Shown: positions 1 through 7,887 of the stretch, piece after piece | How the letters are laid out: the number at the start of each line of letters is the position of its first letter | Numbering within the stretch: the first letter of the stretch is position 1 | NCBI GenBank assembly: GCA_041746855.1 | Contig: JBGTGG010000140.1 | Location: 1 to 16,757 of the forward strand | Direction: 5' to 3' | Source of the DNA: JBGTGG01 sp041746855 | GTDB lineage: Bacteria > Bacteroidota > Bacteroidia > Cytophagales > Cyclobacteriaceae | DNA: 16,757 bases | The notes under the pieces: generated by a model | Seen by the model: the letters and a program-made list of their open reading frames with translations, nothing else | Database searches by the model: none | Told to the model about the DNA's origin: nothing | Translations under genes and position numbers: made by a program

Positions 1-930
1 GGCTTGCAGATAATCCTTGTGTGCGTTGTAATTGTTGTGCACACCTTCCCAGAAAGCCCATTGCATATCCGTATCGATGTTCATTTTGACAACACCGTAA
101 TTCAGGGTTTCAGCAATCTGATTTTTCGGTGAACCACTTCCACCATGGAAAACAAAGGATACAGGTTTCGCATCGGCTGCCAATCCCAATTTTTTAGCAA
201 TATGAACCTGGCTGTTTTTTAGAATCTCAGGTTTCAATTCCACATTGCCCGGTGAGTATACACCATGAACGTTTCCAAACGCTGCAGCCACTGTAAACAT
301 CGGATCAATTGCGCCTAAAGCGTCATACACTGCTGCCACTTCTTCTGGTTGTGTATATAATTTTGAATTGTCTACCCCGCTATTGTCAACACCATCTTCT
401 TCCCCACCGGTAATCCCCAATTCAATTTCGATGCTCATTTCCAATGCCGCACATTTTTTAAAATACTCAACAGAGGTTTCTATATTTTCATGTAGTGGTT
501 CTTCACTCAAATCCAACATGTGTGAGCTGTATAAAGGGCGACCATACTTGGCTTTGTATTCTGTACCTGCTTTTAGCAAGCCATCAATCCACGGAAGCCA
601 TTTTTTTGCAGCATGGTCCGTGTGCATGACCACCGGAACACCATAGTGTTCGGCAACGTTGTGCACATGCATCGCGCCACTTACCGCACCAATAATGTTG
701 GCTTGCAATTGATCATTGGGCATTCCCTTTCCTGCAAAGAATTGCGCACCACCATTGCTAAACTGGATGATCACAGGGGAGTTTACTTTTCGGGCAGTTT
801 CCAATACTGCATTGATGGAGTTGGTCCCGATTACATTTACAGCGGGCATTGCATAGCAATTCTCTTTTGCATCGGCATACAATGCGGCCAACTCTTTTCC
901 ATATAATACTCCTGCCTTAAATTTTCCCAT
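1..930 (-). CDS. fbaA: Class II fructose-bisphosphate aldolase, 3' end cut by window
   Basis: This cytosolic enzyme of glycolysis and gluconeogenesis cleaves fructose-1,6-bisphosphate to dihydroxyacetone phosphate and glyceraldehyde-3-phosphate, using a divalent metal, normally zinc. The frame is open from the ATG at 930 to the window edge, giving 310 residues; the E. coli enzyme has about 359, so roughly 45 C-terminal residues lie outside. Visible signatures are HTDHAAKK, with the expected catalytic Asp at about residue 105 and a metal-binding His at 106, then GITGGEEDGVDN, a further metal His near 222 (NVHGVYSPG), and FHGGSGS with the third metal His near 262. These positions match the E. 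coli ligands with a shift of 2-4 residues. No frameshift is seen. The gene appears monocistronic, with a promoter box just upstream at 955-962. The family call is very secure. Confidence 0.96.
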   Translation of the reverse strand, partial: MGKFKAGVLYGKELAALYADAKENCYAMPAVNVIGTNSINAVLETARKVNSPVIIQFSNGGAQFFAGKGMPNDQLQANIIGAVSGAMHVHNVAEHYGVPVVMHTDHAAKKWLPWIDGLLKAGTEYKAKYGRPLYSSHMLDLSEEPLHENIETSVEYFKKCAALEMSIEIELGITGGEEDGVDNSGVDNSKLYTQPEEVAAVYDALGAIDPMFTVAAAFGNVHGVYSPGNVELKPEILKNSQVHIAKKLGLAADAKPVSFVFHGGSGSPKNQIAETLNYGVVKMNIDTDMQWAFWEGVHNNYNAHKDYLQA

Positions 931-954
931 GGTTTTTCGATTTTTTTTGACCAC

Positions 955-962
955 CAAAAATA
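955..962 (-). promoter_or_regulatory. Candidate -7 promoter box of the aldolase gene
   Basis: On the minus strand these bases read TATTTTTG, an exact match to the Bacteroidota -7 consensus TAnnTTTG. It lies 24 bases upstream of the aldolase ATG, which would give a short leader of roughly 15-20 bases. A good -33 TTTG at the usual spacing is not evident, so this is a motif match only. Confidence 0.4.
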
Positions 963-1073
963 GGGATTTAAGCCATTTCTGGACAGGTAAACGCAACAAA
1001 ATATGAAGTATTTAAGCAACCGATTGCGGTCGCAGTCAACATCCCTTACAGCGTTAATGTTGTGAATTTTTAA

Positions 1074-1709
1074 TTATGCAGGCCGGGCAGTGCGGTATGT
1101 ATAATAATTGACAACATGTTCAAGGGCATATTGCATTGCCCGGTTGATTGGCAAATGTGTACGGGTAAGGTCCATATCGATGCCATGAAGCTGCATATAA
1201 TAATTGTTCATCATGGGCACTTTTCCACCACTGGAAATTTGAGTGTTCGCTGCTTCAACTTTTTCAGGTTGGTCCGTTTTTATTGGCAGACAGGTTACCA
1301 ACTGTGCCTTTCCATACTTATCCCTTCGTGCAGAAAAACCAAAAAGCCGACAAATCAAACCCCGCGTATTGTATTGTGAACACAATCCCTTCCCATCGGC
1401 ACCAAAGGGATTAAGGATGACACACACTGGTGATTGGTTTTCCTTTAACTTTTCAAGCCATTCAAAGGCTGTCCCTTCTTTGTAAATGTGATAGGCAAAT
1501 GGTAAAAATTCAAGCGGTGTTGCTTCAATATCAGCTTTGAAACAGCACTTTCCACAACCTGGCAAGCAGCCTAAGCCGGTAGCATTTTGAAAAACCTTGA
1601 TCTCCTGGTCGAGTGCTTGAAATACCTTTTCAACAGCCCTGACTTTCTGGTATAATTTCAATTGGTAATTGATTATCCTGCCTACCTGCGCGGAGCCATC
1701 CTGCACCAA
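1074..1709 (-). CDS. YkgJ-family cysteine-cluster protein
   Basis: The protein is a YkgJ-type (zinc- or iron-chelating) cysteine-cluster protein of unknown cellular role, probably cytosolic. Counting from the start used here, Cys lie at 48, 52, 55, 56, 96, 110, 120 and 140. The hallmark CLPGCGKCCF is followed by the conserved stretch ATPLEFLPFAYHIY, and later come GLCSQYN and GLICRLFGF. The family normally coordinates a metal or Fe-S centre with such cysteines, but none has been shown here. The start is uncertain. The frame contains no ATG before the cysteine cluster. The listed start is a TTG at 1709, and a GTG follows at 1706. The frame is open upstream only to a stop at 1755-1757. The first ~12 codons lie in a palindromic repeat (1681-1745), so the natural N-terminus may have been altered by that insertion. 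Confidence 0.85.
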   Translation of the reverse strand: MVQDGSAQVGRIINYQLKLYQKVRAVEKVFQALDQEIKVFQNATGLGCLPGCGKCCFKADIEATPLEFLPFAYHIYKEGTAFEWLEKLKENQSPVCVILNPFGADGKGLCSQYNTRGLICRLFGFSARRDKYGKAQLVTCLPIKTDQPEKVEAANTQISSGGKVPMMNNYYMQLHGIDMDLTRTHLPINRAMQYALEHVVNYYTYRTARPA

Positions 1710-1745
1710 ACGTTTCGCGCTGGTGTAGCTTCGACAGAGGCAGGC
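1681..1745. repeat. REP-like imperfect palindrome at the 5' end of the YkgJ gene
   Basis: The core arms CTGCACCA (1701-1708) and TGGTGTAG (1721-1728) pair with one mismatch around a loop holding CGTTTCG. Weaker outer arms start CCTACCTGCG on the left and end GAGGCAGG on the right. The GCAGGC/GCCTGC-rich style resembles scattered intergenic repeats of Bacteroidota genomes. It overlaps the apparent start of the YkgJ gene. No second copy is present in this window, so its repetitive nature is inferred. Confidence 0.4.
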
Positions 1746-1809
1746 AAAAGTCTGCTAAAAGAAATTGCTGTGCAATAGCTCCCTTCGCGAACAGTATTTA
1801 GTTCCGTAA

Positions 1810-2721
1810 TTATTCAACAAACTTCTTCCCCATCCCGGAAACGGAAGCCACATTAAAGAAACCCACTGCCGGGGTACCATTCGAATTCGTATTGACTACA
1901 TTGGTCGGTACATTGGCTAAGGGTGTAGCAAACAATTCACCAAACCCTCCTGGTCGATCTGTCTGGATAATCACCTGGCTCAAGAAAGAGAAGGCAGCAT
2001 CTGACAACGAATGGATTTCTACATAAACAGAATCACCCGGCATATACGGAGAAAGGAATACATCATTTTCATCCTGGTCAAACGGGTTGATACCTGTGCG
2101 GATGGGATAAATAAAATAAACTCCATCAAATTCACCACCCGATGAAAATCCTGCATCATAGGCAAGATTGATTTCACTTGGTTTACTTAATAGTTCGCCA
2201 TTTTTCCAGGTCTTTATCCAGTATGCATCTCCACTACCTATTGAGTCGCGGGCCCAGACCTCTCCAATATAGGAATCTTCCATAAAGGAGTTTCCTTCAT
2301 CAAAAGTAAAGGTGATACTATCGATGGGTGTTGTGCGCTCCATTGTCGTAATTGATTCAAAAGTTTCGCCTCCCACAAGAGCCGATAAGGTATACGTTCT
2401 CCCTACATGGCCCAATGTTTCATCCGGCAAAGCAGGAGTCCATCGGTACACACCGGGTGCTGTTAAGTCCTCAAAAAAATCGTAAACCACACCCAGGTTA
2501 TCAGTTACCTGAACCGTGGCACCTTGCACTCCGGGAGGCAACGTATTATCAAAATACGGTTGGGAAAGCATGATCCGTATCTCCTGCGGTCCGGGTGTAT
2601 CGGAAATCCATGCATCAAAAACGATTATAGGTTCAGCATCTTCCAATGTTGGGTCGATGATATCTTCACAGGCAGTGAAGAGAAACATAATTCCGAAAAG
2701 TATATATAAAATGCGGTTCAT
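1810..2721 (-). CDS. DUF4249-family outer-membrane-associated lipoprotein
   Basis: This 303-residue protein begins with a lipoprotein signal peptide ending in the lipobox FTAC, with the acylated Cys at about residue 18. The mature part starts EDIIDPTLEDAEPIIVFDAW, then QEIRIMLSQPYFDN and GATVQVTDNLG, the pattern of DUF4249 proteins, which have a beta-rich N-terminal half. DUF4249 genes are known to sit directly behind SusC-like TonB receptors in Bacteroidota. The ligand is unknown. The ATG follows the receptor stop after only two bases (TAA-tc-ATG), so translation is probably coupled and both products are made from one transcript. It most likely acts as the surface-exposed partner of that receptor. 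The C-terminus (GMGKKFVE) appears complete. Confidence 0.88.
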   Translation of the reverse strand: MNRILYILFGIMFLFTACEDIIDPTLEDAEPIIVFDAWISDTPGPQEIRIMLSQPYFDNTLPPGVQGATVQVTDNLGVVYDFFEDLTAPGVYRWTPALPDETLGHVGRTYTLSALVGGETFESITTMERTTPIDSITFTFDEGNSFMEDSYIGEVWARDSIGSGDAYWIKTWKNGELLSKPSEINLAYDAGFSSGGEFDGVYFIYPIRTGINPFDQDENDVFLSPYMPGDSVYVEIHSLSDAAFSFLSQVIIQTDRPGGFGELFATPLANVPTNVVNTNSNGTPAVGFFNVASVSGMGKKFVE

Positions 2722-2723
2722 GA

Positions 2724-5126
2724 TTAAAACTTAAAGTTGTAAGAAACAGAAGGTACGATGGTGCCGATGATCGATAATTGGGTTGCTTGCGTAGTGGTTG
2801 GTGTTCCTGGTTGTGTTCGGACATCCTGTTGTGAAAAATAAATAGAGAACGGATTTCTTCTCGCATATAAATTATAAACAGAGAAGACCCAGTAATCCTT
2901 GAACTTCCGTTCCTTTCCATTCCTCTTGAACTGTCTTCCTTCCATGCGTGCAGACAGATCCAACCGATGGTAGGAAGGAATGCGAACATTGTTGCGGGAG
3001 TCGTTGGTATTATGGGGAACAACAATCCCCTGTACTACATATCGGGAGGTCGGAAAAGTAGTGGGGGTTCCAGTAATGAAAACAAAATCAGAGGAAAGCG
3101 ACCAGCGTTTATTGATATCATAAAACGCAGCGATTTTTAAGTTGTGGGTTTGATCAAATCGTGTTGGATACCATTGCCCTCTATTTATACCTTCTACCTG
3201 TAGTTCCGTCCTTCCCACTGTATAACTGACCCAGCCGTTCAGTTTGCCTGAGTTTTTCTTCACAAACAATTCTACACCATAGGCTCGGCCGGATCCGATC
3301 AGCAAGTCTGCTTCCAAATTCTCATTGAGTAAAATCTCTGCTCCATCGATGTAGTCAATTTGGTTTTGGGTGTCACGATAGTATGTTTCAATGGAGGCCT
3401 CATAATCCTGGTTGCTACCGAAATCACGGAAGTAACCCACTGTGAATTGATCCGCCAGTTCAGGTTCAATGTTGTTGGTACTTGGCGTCCATACATCCAG
3501 TGGATTGGATGCAGTGGTATTGGAAATTAAATGCAGATATTGAACCATGCGATTATAGCTGGCCTTTACCGAACTACGTTGATTCATCTGGACTTTCAAC
3601 GCGAGCCGGGGCTCAAGATTATCATATGTTTGCATCTTCTCCCCCCTCCCAAAAGTCTCCGTTGCTATTACTTCTTTGCTTTCTCCAGGGGTTGAATTGT
3701 CATACGTATACAATGTACCGGCACCAAATAAACCAAAATAGGAATAGCGTAGCCCATACTCCACAGCGATTGCCGAATTTATCTTTTGGCTGTTACCAAT
3801 ATAAACCGCTGCTTCAATTGTATTTTTTTCGGGCAAACTAATATCAATGGCAGCACCATCGCTTACGCCAAGCGCGTTTGCCGGTTCGAAAATATATTTG
3901 GTAAACTCACCACCAAACGAAAGCTCATTATCACTATTGATAAAATAGGTGACCTCCGGTTTCACCATGTAGTTCTGAATATTTGATGACCATTTAAACT
4001 TGTCTAAATCATCTTCACCAAAGGCCAGCGCATAATCATAATTACTAAAAACTGCGGAGACGTTTGCAAACATCCGATCATTGAACAGATGGTTCCATCG
4101 CAATGTTGCTGTTGAATTGCCCCAATCAAATCCCTGATTGGCATCAAACATAAAATTGTCGCGACCAAAATAGCCGGATGCATACACGCGGTTTTTTGCA
4201 TTGAGCGTGTAGTTTGCTTTCAACGTAAGGTCATAAAAATTGAGGGCACCACCATCTTGCAGCAACTCAACAAACGGCCTGGCCAAAATGTCGGCATACG
4301 ACCTTCTGCCCGCCACAATAAAGGATCCCTTTTCTTTTACAATTGGCCCTTCCACAGCAAGCCTGCTAAAGATTGTACCAATGCCACCGGTGACTTCATA
4401 CTTTTTATTATTGCCATCTTTCATGCGCACATCAAGTAGCGATGCAAGCCTGCCTCCATAGCGGGAAGGAATCGCTCCTTTGTAAAGCTTCGTGTCTTTG
4501 ACCGCATCTGGATTAAAAACAGAAAAGAACCCCAACAAATGCGAAGAGTTGTAGACCGGTGCTTCATCGAGCAAAATCAAATTCTGGCCTACGCTACCAC
4601 CACGCACGTTAAAACCGGAAGCCCCCTCACCTACCGTGGAGACACCCGGCAACAATTGTATACTTTTCAAAACATCGGTCTCCCCAAGAAAAGCCGGAAT
4701 CTTTTTAATGGTTGCGATATCGAGCTTGTTGGTGCTCATCTCAACGCTTTGAACATTATTTTCCCGGTCTCGGTCTGCTTCCACAACAACCTCGGTAAGT
4801 TGTGCCGCAACGAGAGGCAGTTCCAAATCAATTCGGATATTTTTATCAAGTACCACTTCTTGTTCTATACTCTGATATCCCAGATAGGAAAACTCAACAG
4901 TATACGTGCCTGGATCGAGTGTTAATGAATAAAAACCATACACATTTGTAACCGTACCTGTGGCCGCCTGGCGAATGTAAACGGTTGCACCGATCAATGC
5001 CTCACCATTGGATTGATCTTTTACATATCCATTGATTGTATATTTTGATTGTGCTTGAAGTTGCCCGCCTGTGATCAGTGCAAGCCCGGCCAATATAACT
5101 GGCAGGATTCTAAAATTAAAATTCAT
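2724..5126 (-). CDS. TonB-dependent receptor with CarboxypepD_reg-like N-terminal domain
   Basis: This 800-residue outer-membrane transporter takes up an unidentified ligand with energy from TonB-ExbBD. Residues 1-25 form a signal peptide ending QLQAQ. Residues ~28-115 are a carboxypeptidase-regulatory-like beta-sandwich (INGYVKDQSNGEALIGATVY, later DPGTYTVEFSYLGYQ). The plug follows at ~130-240, with the conserved LLPGVSTVGEGASGFNVRGG and DEAPVYNSSHLLGFFSVFNPD. The rest is beta-barrel, and the protein ends in an aromatic beta-signal (SYNFKF). The length is usual for the smaller SusC-like receptors paired with DUF4249 proteins. No TonB box is obvious by eye. A candidate -7 box lies about 208 bases upstream (5334-5341). 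Nothing identifies the substrate; DUF4249-linked receptors are not reliably tied to one nutrient. Confidence 0.93.
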   Translation of the reverse strand: MNFNFRILPVILAGLALITGGQLQAQSKYTINGYVKDQSNGEALIGATVYIRQAATGTVTNVYGFYSLTLDPGTYTVEFSYLGYQSIEQEVVLDKNIRIDLELPLVAAQLTEVVVEADRDRENNVQSVEMSTNKLDIATIKKIPAFLGETDVLKSIQLLPGVSTVGEGASGFNVRGGSVGQNLILLDEAPVYNSSHLLGFFSVFNPDAVKDTKLYKGAIPSRYGGRLASLLDVRMKDGNNKKYEVTGGIGTIFSRLAVEGPIVKEKGSFIVAGRRSYADILARPFVELLQDGGALNFYDLTLKANYTLNAKNRVYASGYFGRDNFMFDANQGFDWGNSTATLRWNHLFNDRMFANVSAVFSNYDYALAFGEDDLDKFKWSSNIQNYMVKPEVTYFINSDNELSFGGEFTKYIFEPANALGVSDGAAIDISLPEKNTIEAAVYIGNSQKINSAIAVEYGLRYSYFGLFGAGTLYTYDNSTPGESKEVIATETFGRGEKMQTYDNLEPRLALKVQMNQRSSVKASYNRMVQYLHLISNTTASNPLDVWTPSTNNIEPELADQFTVGYFRDFGSNQDYEASIETYYRDTQNQIDYIDGAEILLNENLEADLLIGSGRAYGVELFVKKNSGKLNGWVSYTVGRTELQVEGINRGQWYPTRFDQTHNLKIAAFYDINKRWSLSSDFVFITGTPTTFPTSRYVVQGIVVPHNTNDSRNNVRIPSYHRLDLSARMEGRQFKRNGKERKFKDYWVFSVYNLYARRNPFSIYFSQQDVRTQPGTPTTTQATQLSIIGTIVPSVSYNFKF

Positions 5127-5333
5127 GTATGCGGAAATTATGATGCCGGAATCAGTATGTGATGAAACAAGTAATACAAGTTATTGCTAAACTCGTGTTG
5201 TAACGCTTGAAATAGGATTTTGTTAATGGATTCAACAGAAATAATGAAAAATAATTTTGGGGTAATACTACGGGTGGGTTCATGCGCTGTCGTTCAATTG
5301 GTTAGATTATTTTAATGTGTCTATACCGATAGA

Positions 5334-5341
5334 CAAATATA
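5334..5341 (-). promoter_or_regulatory. Candidate -7 promoter box of the TonB receptor operon
   Basis: The minus strand reads TATATTTG, matching TAnnTTTG exactly. It would leave an untranslated leader of about 200 bases before the receptor ATG. A TTTG lies upstream at 5354-5357 but only 12 bases away, shorter than the usual spacing to the -33 element, so support is moderate at best. Confidence 0.3.
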
Positions 5342-5421
5342 CTCCAAGACAATCAAATGAATTCTTACCCCCATGCGCACTAAAATATTTCTACAGAAAT
5401 TTTACTGTTCTTGGTAACGTG

Positions 5422-5429
5422 TATATTTG
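5422..5429 (+). promoter_or_regulatory. Candidate -7 promoter box abutting the zinc-ribbon gene
   Basis: TATATTTG matches TAnnTTTG exactly and ends only three bases before the first ATG at 5433. If it is the real box, transcription would start at or after that ATG. This favours either a leaderless message or the in-frame ATG at 5448 as the true start. Confidence 0.4.
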
Positions 5430-5432
5430 CCC

Positions 5433-5606
5433 ATGGGAAAAAAGACGATGGAATGCCCCTCCTGTGCAATGGAAATTGATGCCAACAGTGCAGTGTGCCC
5501 GATCTGTTCGTATGAATTTCCTAAGCAAAGCCCGTGGTTGAAGTGGGTGGCCATACTGCTGGTCATTCTTTTTATTTTATTCAGCACGTTTCTATCGTTC
5601 CGCTAG
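5433..5606 (+). CDS. Small zinc-ribbon single-pass membrane protein (57 residues)
   Basis: The reading frame encodes MGKKTMECPSCAMEID and continues to SAVCPICSYEFP. This is a CX2C-X10-CX2C zinc ribbon with Cys at residues 8, 11, 22 and 25. It is followed by one hydrophobic helix (residues ~35-55, LKWVAILLVILFILF...) and the C-terminus LSFR. The arrangement predicts a cytosolic metal-binding knuckle tethered to the inner membrane, as in the many small 'zinc-ribbon domain' proteins of bacteria, whose function is mostly unknown. It could also start at Met6 (5448), which still keeps all four cysteines. That start is suggested by the promoter box that ends at 5429 and by the A/G-rich stretch just before it. 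The gene stands alone, divergent from the receptor operon. Confidence 0.75.
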   Translation: MGKKTMECPSCAMEIDANSAVCPICSYEFPKQSPWLKWVAILLVILFILFSTFLSFR

Positions 5607-5945
5607 GTGAATACAAGTCGTGGTCCGGTGACAACTCCGTCCTCAAGCAAAATTCAGGAAAAGATATAAAGCCCTCCCCTAAAAATATATTTGACCTTTT
5701 GAGGTTTCCTCTGTAACCAAATGCGCATATATTTCCGTTAATACTTTCAAAACTACTACGATGTAAAATTTAGTCCCCCGTTACTTTCAAGCATAAGGCG
5801 CTTTCGCTTTCACAAATTTTATAACCGCTAACAACTTCAATTATGTAATCACTTAACAAAAGTAGACTGGGATAAAACCGTCTAAAATGGTATGTCTATA
5901 GTCATGCCCTGTTCAATTATTTACTTAACAAACAACAAACAACCT
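5607..5945. other. Intergenic region upstream of the broken SPFH gene
   Basis: No gene is seen. TATATTTG at 5686-5693 on the plus strand is an exact -7 consensus match and may be a promoter for the SPFH gene with a leader of about 250 bases, but no -33 partner is clear. The last ~25 bases before the SPFH ATG at 5946 are rich in AACAAAC, the A-rich context common before Bacteroidota start codons. An in-frame ATG at 5892 exists, but the extension it adds does not look like part of this family. Confidence 0.4.
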
Positions 5946-7220
5946 ATGGAACAAAACGTAAACTTTAATCGATTCAAAAACCTGAAGGCTTCCTTCCCCA
6001 TGCAAACCATCAAAGTGCTATTACTCACGATTGTGATCGTGGTGGTTTTTCTTATCGTCAATCCATTTTCCTGGAATGATGCAGGAAACAGGACAGTTGT
6101 GGAGCGTACGAATGGAGAACAGATTGTTCAGTTCGCACCGGGAATTTTCTATGCAGGATTTTTTGCCAAAGAGAAAGCTTGGCCCAATCAAATTTCAGTA
6201 ACGTATACCGAAGAGGTGCCGAAGCTTGCGCTGGAAGACAACGGTATTGAAGTGGGGCATATCATGATCCGCTTTAGTGATGCAACTACCGCCAACGTAA
6301 AAGGAATTACACAATTCATTTTACCCGGCAGTATTGAAGAAATGATCTTGATCCACAATACGCACCGCACCCCGCAATCGCTGGTAGTAAAACGCTTGGC
6401 TCCGTACACGAAAGAGTGCTTACAATCCTCTGCCCAGTTGATGAGCAGCGAAAAACACTACGGTGGGGGACGTGCACAAATGGCACAAGACTTTATGGAC
6501 CAGCTGAAGGAAGGTGTGTACTTGTTGAAAACAGAAGACATCATGATCTATGACTCCATGGAGATGGAAAAGAAACGTGTGTACCGTACGGAGATCCAGT
6601 ACGACAAAGCAGGAACTTCACCAAAACGTAAACTTTCTTCCATCAAAGAATACGGAATTACCGTTGCAGATGCTGCCATCACAGACGTAGACTATGAAGA
6701 TAAAGTGGATGAAAAACTCGTGAAGATTATTGATGCTGTTACCAAGTCGTCCATTTCGAAACAAGAGTTGATGACCGCCCAGCAACAAACACTAACCGCC
6801 AAAGCAAAAGGTGAGCAAGCCCTTGTGGAGATTGAGTACCAACAAAAGCAGGAATAAACCAAACAAGTGGTGGAAGCGGAAACAAAAGTGAAAGTTGCCG
6901 AGCAAGATAAGCTTCAACAGAAGATTGCCTACGAGGGTGCCATCCTGGAAGCAAAGAAAATAAAAGAGTTGGCCGATGCACAAGCGTATGCACGTTCCAA
7001 AATCATGAAAGCGGACGGTGCGTTGGAGATGAAATTGAAAGCGCAGATTGAAGTGCAGAAAGTGTGGGCCGAAGCGTTTGGTAAATATACCGGAGCGATT
7101 GTTCCACAATTTCAAACGGGTGGTAGCCCTGCAACCAATGGTGCGCTGAACTTCATGGACATCATGACGGCCAAGACGGCCAAAGACTTTGCGTTGGATT
7201 TACGCAACCAGAACAACTAA
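5946..7220 (+). pseudogene. SPFH/band-7 domain protein interrupted by an in-frame stop
   Basis: The frame encodes a prohibitin/stomatin-like membrane scaffold protein of 424 codons interrupted by TAA at 6855-6857 (codon 304). Residues ~19-40 are a membrane anchor (TIKVLLLTIVIVVVFLIVNP). The SPFH region follows to about residue 270. A long charged helical region, typical of the coiled coil of this family, starts before the stop (ALVEIEYQQKQE) and continues in the same frame after it (TKQVVEAETKVKVAEQDKL), ending TAKDFALDLRNQNN. The stop is one transition (CAA to TAA) from a Gln that would fit the Q-rich coil. The start at 5946 is preferred because an upstream ATG at 5892 would add an implausible leader. 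Apart from the stop the gene looks intact, so the change is recent, a sequencing error, or a read-through site. A truncated 303-residue product could still be membrane-bound but would lack the C-terminal coil and tail. An efficient terminator follows. Confidence 0.85.
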
Positions 7221-7242
7221 TTTTTAAAATGGATTTCAAAAT

Positions 7243-7273
7243 AAAAGAGCGGAGGAAACTCCGCTCTTTTTTT
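7243..7273. terminator. Bidirectional intrinsic terminator
   Basis: The stem GAGCGGAG (7247-7254) and CTCCGCTC (7259-7266) is perfect, closed by a GAAA tetraloop, and is flanked by AAAA on the left and seven T on the right. It therefore works as a hairpin plus U-run in both directions. It lies 22 bases after the SPFH stop and just beyond the TGA (7283-7285) of the convergent minus-strand gene. Confidence 0.93.
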
Positions 7274-7282
7274 GGTCGATCA

Positions 7283-7876
7283 TCAGAATGGCCTACAGTC
7301 ATTGCTTCGAATCGTAACCTGTTGAAAGGTATTCCAAATCTCATTATCCAAACCTTTGGGTGAGATCTTAAAGACAATAATAGTTTTATTCTCTTCTTCG
7401 CAGAAATAATTTTTCACAAGGATGTTTAAGGTTATAGTCGTTTTTGTGTGAAAAGAATCATGCATAGTTACTTTTCCTGTAAAGTCGGATTCCTTATTCA
7501 CAGATTCCTTTTTAGTAAATGAAGCAGTAGTGGCCGGAACCTCAAAATCCTTATCCTTATTAACTGCATTCATCAAGCCATCAAAATACATTTTAAGGTG
7601 AGCTTCCAAAATTTGAGTTGTTAGCATTTGTTTTCCATTGACGTGCCATGCGAAAATATAGGTCCAAAATTCCGGACTATCTTTCTTTGCCCATCCTGCA
7701 GCAAAACGTAAATCCTCATAGCCTTCATACGGTATGTCCGGAGCAAAACCTATCGGGAAATGGATAATTTCTTTTGTCCAGGTTGCATTTGCATCAAACA
7801 CTTCTAATTCATTTTCTTCCTGACCATAAACTGTGGTGGCCGCAAGGAGTAACAGTATCAGTACATTATTTTTCAT
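7283..7876 (-). CDS. Secreted protein of unknown function, downstream of YceI
   Basis: I do not recognise a named family. The 197-residue protein starts with a clear Sec signal peptide (MKNNVLILLLLAATTVYGQ, cleavage after about residue 18-19) and is predicted to be periplasmic or exported. The mature part is mixed alpha/beta with aromatic-rich stretches such as SPEFWTYIFAWHVNG and EAHLKMYFDGLMNAV. Two cysteines lie late in the protein (NYFCEE and SNDCRPF, near the C-terminus) and could form a disulfide. It begins 11 bases after the YceI stop and should be cotranscribed with it, so it may function with YceI and under the divergent membrane regulator. It ends at a strong terminator shared with the SPFH gene. 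Confidence 0.75.
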   Translation of the reverse strand: MKNNVLILLLLAATTVYGQEENELEVFDANATWTKEIIHFPIGFAPDIPYEGYEDLRFAAGWAKKDSPEFWTYIFAWHVNGKQMLTTQILEAHLKMYFDGLMNAVNKDKDFEVPATTASFTKKESVNKESDFTGKVTMHDSFHTKTTITLNILVKNYFCEEENKTIIVFKISPKGLDNEIWNTFQQVTIRSNDCRPF

Positions 7877-7887
7877 AAATGAGTATG

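Larger units (their letters stand above)
5127..5432. other. Divergent intergenic region between the receptor operon and the zinc-ribbon gene
   Basis: No convincing coding sequence is seen in these 306 bases. The region holds two exact TAnnTTTG boxes on opposite strands, 5334-5341 (minus) and 5422-5429 (plus), consistent with divergent promoters. It also contains GTTCAATTGGTTAGA at 5292-5306, which resembles a tRNA D-arm, but no acceptor, anticodon or T arms surround it. No terminator or riboswitch fold is evident. Confidence 0.5.

Noticed and set aside
613..906. Plus-strand open frames opposite the aldolase gene
   Set aside because: They mirror the strongly conserved minus-strand aldolase codons and have no family features of their own.
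5292..5310. tRNA-like D-arm sequence
   Set aside because: Only the GTTCAATTGGTTAGA-type stretch fits. There is no acceptor stem, anticodon arm or T arm at the right distances, so it is not a tRNA gene.
5892..5945. Upstream ATG extending the SPFH protein by 18 residues
   Set aside because: The added residues are not membrane- or family-like, and the ATG at 5946 follows a typical A-rich leader directly before the conserved N-terminus.
6867..7220. Separate gene with GTG start after the SPFH stop
   Set aside because: It is in the same frame and continues the SPFH coiled coil without a gap or its own initiation signals. It is the downstream part of the broken gene.
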